The notes beneath the pieces were generated by a model. It had not been told where the DNA came from and made no database searches. It saw only the letters and a list, made by a program, of their open reading frames with translations. Positions 10,051-22,000 of a stretch of DNA of 64,000 bases are shown here, one piece after another. This stretch comes from Agapetus fuscipes (taxonomy: Eukaryota > Arthropoda > Insecta > Trichoptera > Glossosomatidae). The DNA lies in the NCBI GenBank assembly GCA_951799405.1, contig OX637351.1:5922251-5986250 (forward strand). The letters are read 5' to 3'. How positions within the stretch are numbered: the first letter of the stretch is position 1; each line of letters begins with the position of its first letter. The position numbers and the translations under genes are program-made.

Positions 10051-13000
10051 CTGAAATTATAATATGATTATTTTAATAAAAGAAAATAATATTTTATAAT
10101 AAGTTTATTCATACATTGTATCCCGTCAACGACAATACCATGTTGAAAGCACCGGTTCTCATCAGATCACGGAAGTTAAGCAACATTGGGCGCGGATGCT
10201 ACTTGGATGGGTGACCGCTAGGTACACCGCGTGTTGTTGGCATTTCTTGGACCGGTCCGTAGTCCAGTGGCAACACTTCGGACTCTTAAATGGAAGGTTG
10301 TGGATTCGAATCCCGGCGGAGCACAAAAATATACCATTTATATTTCCAAATGTGCTCTTCGCTGGGTTGAACAATTCATACACCTTTACCAAAGACCGGT
10401 CACTGAAAGGTCCATCCAACCTTACAACAACTGGGTCTTGCTTGAGAATTGTCGCTTTCTACAGCGACGACCAAGCTCGGAGAGGGCTCTTGAGGTGTGA
10501 TACACACAAAAACAGCGCTCACCAAATAATTCATCCTAATATTATTATTATCCCGCACTGAAAAGAATGAGTTTGCCACTTATAAAATGAGGTGTGTTCA
10601 TTACCTCCTTGAGTTGTGACAGTTTGTCAACATCTAGCACATTTAGAATATTATCCAATGGCATTTTTAGCTCAAAACATTATCTTTTTGATTTGCGGCT
10701 CATTATATGTGAGGATATGAAAAGTTTGGATATGAAGAAAGGAATCTCGGGATATGAAGAAAGGAATCTGGGGATAGCTCAAGACAGATCTGTTCACCGG
10801 AATTTTTGGGGCACTCCTGGAGTGACAATGTCAACGGATTCATCATCATATAGCATTAAAAAATAAAGATAACTGCCTCACCCTCTTGACAGGAGATGGG
10901 CTGGCAGCCCTGCCGTTCTCCTGCTGCAGATTGAGTTTGTTGAGTTCCGCCACCAGGGAGGAGGCCTTGGGAGGGCGCTCCGGGGGCGCTCGTAACATTC
11001 TGCAACACAAAATCATATCGTCAAACATTGTTCCATTGTTTGGCTAGTTGTGTTGTATGGATGTGAAGTCTGGAGTCAGGCTCAGAGAGAAACCTCTCAA
11101 AAGTCTTTGAAAACAAAACGCTTCATCACATATTTGGTATTATGTATATCCTTCTTCACGCTACTCGTGATCTAGCAACAAGCCACAAGGAGTGCCACCT
11201 GAGGTATGCTATTAGATTCAGTAACATCGAACCATTTACTTTTAGAGGCATGGGCACCCTTCTGACTTAACGGTTCTTCTTTTGTCATGCCGTTTCTTTT
11301 ACTTCACGGAAGGCATTCCGTTACTTGAGAAAATGTATAGCTTTGTATGAGCGTCCATGTGCTGTGGGTTCTTCTGGACATACAGGACGAGTATGAGGAG
11401 GGGTTGAGCATTTCGAACCTGTACCTGAGGGTGATAACTTTTTATGATGCATCCATACCAACGCGGAGTTAAGGTCTATATTCCAAGAGTCAAACATTAC
11501 GGCAGGAATAAAATCAAGAAGACTTCAATGGGCCGGACATGCAGTACGTGCAGAGGACATGAACGGAGATGTCTCGTATTGCATCCACTCTGGTGTCAGA
11601 CCACTCAGACGTCCCAGGATGCGGTGAGCAGACAATTTCAAAGCTAACGCATAAGTCCTGGCAGTAAGGGGGCCATGGAGGGAAGCGGCACAAGACAGAG
11701 AGTCCTGGAGGATAGTGATGCAGGAGGCCCTGAGCCTCGTAGGCTTGAAAGCAGATTAAGGTCCCTATCTTAACGAGGCATGACTCAGTTTGCGTCGTTA
11801 TGATTTTACTGGGGTTCTCGTTTAATTTAACTGCATTTATTTATTTATTAGTTTACAACAATTGATAATCTCTGCTTATTGGTCTTCATGGCATAATGCT
11901 TGGAGCGACTAATCTACTGACGCCCTTTTCAGTTTGTATAAAGGTACAAAAGGGATCTAAATCTAAGCTGCAAAGATATGTATCATTTGAGATTCATATT
12001 AAATGCATTCCCACAAGCAGACATGCATAATTTCGCGCTTACACATGCCGCATGTGGACCTACAATATAAAAAACCCAATCTCAAATAAACATAAGCCCT
12101 GCAACTCTTGCCGACCTTCCCTGAAGCAGGAGTGACATTGGCAAAGTGAACCATTTTTTACAGTATACCTAAATGACAAAAATGTCATCGTAGAGCCATG
12201 GGAGTAAGCGCATTAGAAAGAGCGGAAAATTTTCAATAGGATTGCATTCATAACTCTTTTTCTACCAAAACGTCGCTTAATCTAATCTAATCTAAGTTGC
12301 AAAGATATGTTACATTGGAGATTCACATTACATGCATTCTCACAACCAGACACGTACAAGTTCGCGCTTGCACATGCATCATGTGAACCTACAACATAAA
12401 AACCAAATCTCAAATGGACATACACCCTGCAACTCTTGCCGTCCTTCCCTGAAACAGGGGTGACATTGGCAAAGTGAACCATTTTTACAGCATGGGTGGT
12501 CAACCGCATACCAACCTATTAGTCAAGGAACACATTGCTGACATTGCTTTTTAACCGTCGATACATATTTTTTTTATGATTTACCGTTTGTTTTCTGGCG
12601 TGTGTCCATTGGAGAGGACGTTCTCGTAGTTGGTGTCGTCCGTGATGAGCTCCGGGTACATGCCGGGCGTCCACATGACCAGGTGGGAGTTGGGGCGCCC
12701 CACGTGGGACGGGGACGCGGCCTGGCTGGCCCCGCGCACCTTGAAGCACAGCGTCACACCGTTGATCTCCCTGCAAGGAAAAACAATACAAATTAGTTGT
12801 TGGAGATGAGGCAGGCAGCGGCCTCCGCTATCGTCGCCTCCATCCGTTCCTGTCCTCGGCCTTTGGATCTTGGTCGTAGCTACAAAGCGCCAATACTCAA
12901 TCAAAACCCAGTAAGGCTGGATGGACCTTTAGTAAATTTTTCATCCCAGCGAAGAGCATCTTTGTAAATATAAATTGTATTTTTTTGTGCTCTACCAGGA

Positions 13001-16000
13001 TTCGAACCCACAACCTTCCATTTTTTATGAGTCTGAAGTGTTGCCAATGGACTACGGATGGGTCTTATAATAATAACAATAATATTAAGATGATTTTCTT
13101 TGGTGAGCACTGTTTTTGCGTGAATCACTCCTCAAGAGCCCTCTGCGAGCTTGTTTGTTGCTGTAGAAAGGGCCAATTCTCAAGCAAGACCCTATTATTA
13201 TTGTGACTCAATAATAATAATAAACAAGATTATAGCGCCTTTTCATGACTCTTGGTCATCCCAAAGGCGCATGCTCCTACATGAGCACGCAAAAAGGTGG
13301 ATCTTTAGTCCGCTTCTGAATCAGCTCTCTGGCTCCATATTACGAAGTTTATCTGGTAGGCTGTTCCATACGGTTGGAGCAGCCACCTTGAAGGCTGGAT
13401 CTCCAAATACCGTCTTGATATTTCATGGCATGATGCGGTTGCAAGCCTAATATCAACTCAACAGTTAAATAATAGGCTCAGTTTCTACTCATCTAATCTA
13501 ATCTAAGTTGCAAAGATATGTTACATCGGAGATTCACATTATATGCATTCTCACTAGCAGACACGTCTAAGTTCGCGCTTGCACATGCCGCATGTGAACC
13601 TACAACATAAAAAGCTAAATCTCAAGTGGACAAACACCCTGCAACTCTTGCCGTCCTTCACTGAAACAGGAGTGACATTGGCAAAGCGAAACCATTTTTA
13701 CAGCATGGGTGGTCAGCCGCATGCCAACCTATAAGTCAAGGAACATACATGACACATTATATTTTTTTTTAAATCAATAAATAATACTTAATATGTATGG
13801 ACATCAAAACTAAAACAGAAAACAAATTCCAATTTAGTAAACCCTAGCCGCCAACATTACAGATCAACCGCCATTTCTTTCTGTCCTTACATACTTCTTT
13901 TTTTTCCTACAGTTTACTTCCCACACACATTTGTCCTAATGGAATAGTTGTGCTGGTTTACCCGGCGTACTGGAACCCCTCGGGCGCCTTCTTGAGGCGA
14001 CTGCACAGGATGATGTCGGTGATGGGCTGGCCTGCGAGGTCCAGCCTGTAGCAGAGCTGCCGCTTGCGCCAGGCGCGCGCCCTGCTGTCCGCAGTCTTGC
14101 TGAGGCACGTGTAGCCCACAGGGGGAGGGTCCCCAGAGCCCACGATGCACAAGGCGGTGACCGTGCTCGTCCCACCACCTGCAAATAATGATACTGTTAT
14201 GAATTTCCTTTGAATTAAACTGCAATTATTTATTTTACACGGTTTGGTTCACAATTTAAAAGAATTAACAATCACTGCTTATTGGTCTTTCACAACAAAG
14301 TGCTTGAAGCGACTACTCCCCATTGCAGTCCCTTTATATAGGTACAAAAAAGATCTTTCTTATCTTACACGGTTTGGTTTACAAATCACAAGAATTGACA
14401 ATCACTACTTATTGGTCTTTCACGGCAAAATGCTTGAAGCGACTACTCCCTGATGCCCCATTGCAGTCACTTTATATAGGTACAAAAGAGATCTTTCTTG
14501 CATATTCCAGACCATTCGATCTCTGTTTTAGATTACACTAGACAGCTGTTGACCACTACACTGATGGATCATACCAGATGGTTTTACACACACTAAGTAC
14601 TGTAAATGTGCAGGCGAACGTAGGTACTTCGTAACATATAATACCTTGTCCACAGAAGTTCAGAAAGCTTATTTGGTATCTAAATATTACTGTGAGCTAT
14701 CTGGAGTTTGCAAGATAGCACACTATGTGGGTTATTTTTAGGTTTAAAGACTGTCTTTAAAGTATATTCCTTATCTATGTTTGGTTTTCAAGGTCTACTA
14801 ATAGTTGAGAGCATTGTGCAGTGAAATAAAAACTCAACATGTAAACAAAAACAACCCTTCTTGGAACTGAATTTTATCAGTTGGGCTTTGTGGATTTTTA
14901 TTCTCCCCTTTTCAAACACGATAAAGTAGATATTTGCATCCATAACAGCAAGCGCGAACTTTACGTGTCTGCTTGTGAGAATGTATATAATGTGAATCCC
15001 TAATGTTACATATCTTTGCAACTTAGATTAGATTAGATTAGACATGCCGTATGTGAACCTACAACATAAAAACCAAATCTCAAATGGACATACACCCTGC
15101 AACTCCTGCCGTGCTTCCCTGAAACATGGGTGACATTGGCAAAGTGAACCATTTTCTACAGTATGGGTGGTCAGCCTCATAACAACCTACATGTCAAGGA
15201 ATCGAAAAATAAAAATGTATGTAATATATGACAGCACCCCTAGCGAGTGAATTAGTTTGCATATTTTCATACTCGCTCTGCCATTTATTAAAAAAGCACC
15301 TTTTAATTTCCATACATTTTTCCATTTACGCGATCGAGGGGATTCCACGCGATGTTTTTTAAACTTAAGGTAGGTACCTACATTATCTTGTAATAATTCT
15401 TAGATCAACTGTTGAGTCACAGCAACTATTATCTCTTCGAACTTGAATGCCCGGATTCAAGGTCATACACTTTCATTTCCCAACGTAAAATAGAACTAAT
15501 TGAATTGTACTACAACAGGAATACAGCCTTAATTCTCAATTACAATAAAGGCCATTTTGGAATGTTCTGAAAACGCAGAATATGCCATTTTTGCCGTGTC
15601 GTGTCAAAAAGGAAGCCCGCCTTATTTTGCAGTGTTGCCATTTTGTTGTTGTTAATTTTTTGTTAAGTCAAATTTAATTGATGTTAACCCTTCTCAGTGC
15701 AGGAGCGCACCTGTTCAGACGGAGTCAGTAGAAAAAAGACAGACGGTACATTTAAAGCGCTGATTCAAGCAATATCCAGTTTCTGTGAGGCTGGACAAAT
15801 CGGTCACAGACAGCTCAGCAATGGACAATTTGAGCACACGACAATTGGTTCGCACTTCGTCGACTTATGAGATGAATTTGTCTGTGAAGCTATATTGTAT
15901 GTGAACCTTAATAATGTGAACGAAAAGTCATGGACAATAATAATCTCGACACCTTTGGTATTCAACACAGAAAACAACAAAACTTATCTTCAAAGGTGTG

Positions 16001-19000
16001 AAATAATTATATCCACGACCTATTTTCGGAGTCGGAACGGAAGTTCTAAATATGATGCTTTATCTGTTGAGCGCTGTTGCTGTGTGTCACCTCTCAAGAG
16101 CCCTATGCGACCTTGGTCATCGCTATAGAAAACGTCAATTACACAAGTATCAACTAGTTATTTTAGGGCTGGAAGTACCTTTCTTGACCGTTCTTTGGTA
16201 AGGCATATTAAGTTATCAACAGAGCATTTTTTTTAACTAAACGACCTTACGATTATGAGTCCGTAGCGTTAACCACTAGACTGCAGACCGGTCTAAAGCT
16301 GAGAGTATAATCCGGCTCGTTAGTGTTGAAAAAAATCTGATCCAGCCTAGAAGTCTCATCACCACAGTAATTCTTACCTACCGAATATCGGTAATATTAA
16401 TTGTATTTGTAAGGCCTGTCAGCCCAAGATGGCCTCGATTGAACAGCTGATTAGTCTTGATACAGATATTACCGATATTCGGTGGGTAAGAATTACCGTG
16501 GTGACTTCCAGCCCTGGAGCTGTGACTGTTGGGAAACCCTGCTAAAAAGTATTGCTGTACACTTGATGCAACTTATCACTTACCGTATTAAATTAATTGT
16601 TTACTGTCTGCATCAGAACACGGCAGGGAAAGAGAGACTGCCCGCGGCTATAAGGTTAACATTTTGAATGATTGCATTCTAAGAAGTGGCCAGTCGAAAA
16701 AATGTTATCTACCTGTCTACTGCGATGATGTTGATGATTGCTCTGTAGATACATCTATATCATACGTAACGCAACTTAGCTATCTTCTTGCTGCGTTATC
16801 CCCGAAAGATTTCGCGTGTGGCGAGTGGAACCTAATTATTTAAACATATAAGGGGGCTGTCCCTACGCCAACCACTTCAGTTGAAGTGAGGGTCTCCCAG
16901 CTCCCGAAGGGGCTGGTACGCATTTCATGTGAAGGCTGAGTAAATCTTATTTTGGGTTTTGAAATAAACACGGGAAATTATTTCTGACACCCTCGGTGGG
17001 ATTCGAGCCCGAGCTCGCGGCATGGGATGCAAGCACTCTACCAACTCTATTACTACCAATATCTATTACCATCTGGTTGACAAATAAAATTCGCGGCTAT
17101 GGCAAACTCGGAACGCGTTCACATTATCAAACTAAATTAATATTACTTAGGTACTGTCTTGGTGTTGCGGTTTCCTATAATATTTTGCTGACTTGTTGGA
17201 ATTTCCGACGTCAAACTGTGAATCAACTATAATCCAAGTTGCAAAAATATATTTACATTAAAGGATCATGCCTACATGCAGGCACACGCAAGTTCTCGCT
17301 TACGCATTCTGCATGTGTACTAAGTAATCTAATCTAAGCTGCAAAGATATTGGGGATTCACATTATATGCATTCTCACTAGCAGACACGTCTACGTTCGC
17401 GCTTGCACATGCCGCATGTGAACCTACAACATAAAAACCTAAATCTCAAGTGGACAAACACCCTGCAACTCTTGCCGGCGACATTGGCAAAGTGAACCAT
17501 TTTCTACAGCTTGGGTGGTCAGTGATCGTTTGACTTATAATAATTGATGCAGGTGGTCATACCAACCTATAAGTCAAGTCAGTAACAAAATATACAACAT
17601 ACAACCTCACATGAACATAAACCTTGCAACTCTTACCGCCTTTTCCTAAAAACGGAGTGGCATTGGCAAAAGTAAGGACGGCATTCCCATACAATACTGA
17701 AGTTTTTTTTTTTTTTTTTCTTTTGGCATCTCACCCTAAGGATGTTACAGCCGTGGATTCATCTGTTAGTTGCAGGAATGTTTAAGAATTCATTTTTAAC
17801 TTATTTGTGTTGATTTTAGATTTTTAAACAGTTTTTAAGAATTGATTTGAACAAAATACTATTAATTTTAGAGGAAACAATACTGAAGTTGGCTTGCTAA
17901 AAAAAAAAAAGTCAATTTTTGAGTGAACTCGAAATTTTATAGCACAGGCGGTCAACCTCTTACCCACCAACAAAAGAGGTCAATAATCTTGAACGTCGGC
18001 GACAACAAAACAATGGTTGCCATTTATCCCTGTTTTTTTGTCAAGTTTTATCTTTGAAGACTTCCGTATCAAATTATAAAGAACCGGATGTACTCCAAAA
18101 ATGAGTGCGGTGACTTTTAACCTCTCGAGATAGGATGCGCATTTATTTTACATGCTCCACGACAAATAGAAAGGATCACAACTAAGCTACACATAACGTG
18201 TATCTTCTTGCTTGCGTTATCCCCGAAGGGGTCGCATTTCGCATTCAACGACGTTAGCCATGTTGAAAGCACCGGTTCCCATAGATCACCGAAGTTAAGC
18301 AACATTGGGCGCGGACAGTACTTGGATGGGTGACTGCTCAGGTACACCGCGTGTCGTTGTCATCTTGGACCGGTCCGTAGTCCGTAGTGGCAACACTTCG
18401 GACTCGTAAATGAAAGGTTGTGGATTCGGATCCCGGCGGAGCACAAAAATATACCATTTATATTTCGAATGTGCTCTTCGCTGAGTTGAAAAATTCATAA
18501 ACCTTTACCAAAGACCGGTCACTGAAAGATCCATCCAACCTTACAACAACTGGGTCTTGCTTGAGAATTCGCGCTTTCTACAGCGACGACCAAGCTCGCA
18601 GAGGGCTCTTGAGGTGTGATACACACAAAAACAGCGCTCACCAAATAAATCATCCTAATATTATTTATTATTATTTGGCGATTAGGGACCTATTTATTTA
18701 TACGGGTAAGGGGGCCGGCCTCACACCAACCACTTTCAGTTGAAGTGGATGTTTCCCAACTGTCATTTCTTGTGAAGGCTGAGTACACCTTGCCGGTAGT
18801 TATTTTGGGTTTGAAATAGACACCGAAACGGGGAATCATTCCTGACACCCTCGGTGGCGATCGAACCCTTGCTCTCGGTATGGAATGCAAGCATTATACA
18901 AACTGAGATATCAACCAGACTTTTTACGAGTTTGGTCGTCGCTACAAAGCGCCGATTCTCAAGCAAAACCCAGTTGCTGTAGGGCTGGATGGACCTTTTG

Positions 19001-22000
19001 ATGACGGCTCTTTGGTATTTAAAGGTTTATGAATTTTTCAACCCAGCGAAGAGCAAATTTGAAAATATAAATGGTATATTTTTTGTGCTCCGCCGGGATT
19101 GAAGCCCACAACCTTCCATTCACGAGTCCGAAGTGTTACCACTGGACTACGGACCGGTCAGTATTTGCGGCAAGAGTTACAATTATTTTCTACACCTAAT
19201 TACGTTCAAGTTGAGGCCTTGAAAGGAATGCTAAAGCTGCGCGCGGAAGAAGAAGCCCAAAAAATAATGTATCGATCAAATAAGTTAGACTGCTATTGGC
19301 TGGATTTTGCAAAAGATGATGATGATGATGATGATTTTTAGAGCGCCGTTTCGTGACTACTGTCACTGCAAGGGCGCTTGATGGAATTATGAAAGAGAAG
19401 AGCATACATGGACAGAGTGATGAATGCCAAGGAGATGGAAGAAGTAACAAAAACACAGTAGCGACACATCTGAAGAAGTACTGGCCACCCCTAGGCTGTT
19501 TGGGATGTATTGTTTCAGTGGGCATGTAGCATGTGTACACAAATAAAAAAAATATTTTGATTCAAAAAGGCGACTCGATCATTCTCAATTTATCTTCATT
19601 CAAGTTCCTTGACTAATAGGCTGGTATGAAGCCGACCACCCATACTGAAAAATAGGTTCACCCTGCCAATGTCACCCCTGTATCTGGGAACTGGTGGCGA
19701 GAGTTGCAGACACTAAGTTCATTTTATTTTTTATTTATTAAGTATGCATTTTTTTTTAAATTACAACATAGATTATAGATCTAGCTGATCTAAAATGAAC
19801 GTTAAATGCGTTTCTTAACCCTTGATTGCTTGCTCTTGCCTCTACGGAACTTTCGCCTGTGTTTTTTCTAGCAAGCAGCTAAGAATGACTCTGTGTTTTC
19901 CCCGGCACACATGATTGGGAAAACTATTTCCATAACACTTTACGAGGCGGATGTGTCCGGAGATTCTTTTCATTGTTTGTTTAACCCACTAAAGTTCAGG
20001 CAGTAAAGCGTGGCGCACACAACAAAGAAAAGTGAAAAATATTGCTACGAACGTATGAGTTCGTGGGGCTTGCTTGTGTGTGTGTGTGTCCGCCTCTAGC
20101 ATAGTCTACTCACTACTCGCTGCCTTAGTTCTTGTTTACCGTATACGCCATTGAGAAAATTTTACATCAAATAAGTGAGACTGCAGAAGAAATTGCAGTT
20201 TGATTAAAAGAACCCAAATAAAATTATAACAATATAATTTAATAATTAAAAAACTTTTTTATTTAAAAAAACACATAGTTTTTATTTTCACATTTGAGTT
20301 ATAATGCCTAAGCGCTGTCGAACCTGCTCGGTTCATCATCAGAGGCTAACTGAAGTTTTAAAAAAAATAAAATACAAGGGTTAGAACAAATACATTTTGG
20401 GAAGAGAAAGTGGGTTTTTAAGTAGGTAGGTATTGTTAGAAATGAATGCGTATTTATTTAGAGAGGAGAAAGTGGGTGGGTTTTTTTAAATGTGGGCTTT
20501 GTTAGAAGAGGAGAAGGGGTAGGTATTTGTTTATTAACAACATGGCTCAAATGATTTTGAATTTCTAGAGTTTCAAGAGCCATTAGTTGTCTACCCTTGC
20601 ACCCCGAGTGAAGGATCTTTACTCCTGTTATATCAAACGAATGGTCGTTTTCGATACAGTGATCCGCCATAACAATATACATAGATCCACGACAACTCAT
20701 TCACAGACAGTTCGTCAACAGAAAGCTCGGTCAAGGACAAAAGTTCGGCCACATACATTATATCGCCACCTTAAAGGTGAAACTGAATAAGTGCTGTTCA
20801 CTGATCTGAGAAATCGTGGATACAACTTTTTATTGGGTGTAACTTCTCATAGTAAGTGAACTGATCATAAGAAAGTGCTCATGAAACACTTCTAAACTAC
20901 AGGATTTCGGGAATTTAGGAACTCGGGTGAATGTAAAAATGTTCCTAGAAAGTTGGTACGAATAATAATAGCTGCCAGTTGACAGATAACACGCGTTATA
21001 AATGTTGTGCATCGCTTAGGCATTGTAAACTCAAAAAATGTGAAAATAAAACTATGTTTTAAAAAAGTTTTTTTAATTAAAATTAAAATGAATTTTCACT
21101 CTGTAAATGCACTAACTCTAGAAAGATTATGTAAGAGCTGAGGATTAGGTATGTACCTACTCTACTTCCAAGAATGGGTTGGAGTACTGCCATTGCTCGG
21201 TGGAGTGGACTAAATTAACAAGTGGACGGAATCACATTTTATTAATACATAGCAAGCTTATCACTTATTATTTGTTTAACCACAAAAGAAATAGTGATAT
21301 CAACACCCTGTGTCTAGTTGTTATCATTGAACCGTAGAGGAAAACCGCTATAAGCAATATTTATTTTCAACATAAGTGTGAATTAGAATGCGTATGTTTT
21401 GATCATGTCATAAGTTATTTTATAGGTGGCATTTTTAAAACGTAAAAAAAAATAAAAGGTTACAAAGTGAATGCCTCATCGATTAACGATATTGTATTAT
21501 TTTTTATTATCTTCTTTTTTTGTGTGCACCTTTCTTAAGTGTATATTTTAGCAGTGTCCAGTCGATAGCTCAGTTGGCAAAACGTTTGCTTTCAAAGCCA
21601 CAGGGCTAGGGCTCAATCCCCACTGTCGACACATCAAAAATGATTTCCCGTTTCTGTATTTACTTCAAACCCAAGGCTTACTTAGCTTTCACGAGAAATA
21701 AGAACATGTCCCCTCATGAAACGCAGGGACACGCCTACTTAAAGTATTGTGTAAGGCTGTTTCTTTACCTGTGAAATTAAATAGGTGCCAGATGTGACCC
21801 TTCGGGCTGTAACTGTAACTCTGTCACCATTCCGCTAGGGGTGGCCAGAGCATCTGCAGAGCTGCCTACATTTCTTCCTATCCTTACACACCTCTTTCAA
21901 TTCATTCATATCCATCACCTTTTTCATGCATTTTCTTCTTTAACGCTCGCTTTGTATATCCCATTCTTTCACAATCTCCTCAATCTGATCACTCCATACT

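Noticed and set aside
10125..10240. A real 5S rRNA gene
   Set aside because: It diverges from 5S rRNA at many positions, is always followed by a SINE body, and recurs on both strands with deletions.
12519..12791. Alternative frame over MVB12 exon 3
   Set aside because: The MABP-matching frame joins in phase with exons 2 and 4; this one does not.
19099..19341. An 80-aa ORF ending in an aspartate run
   Set aside because: It starts in a SINE-C head and ends in the ATC tail of a LINE on the other strand.
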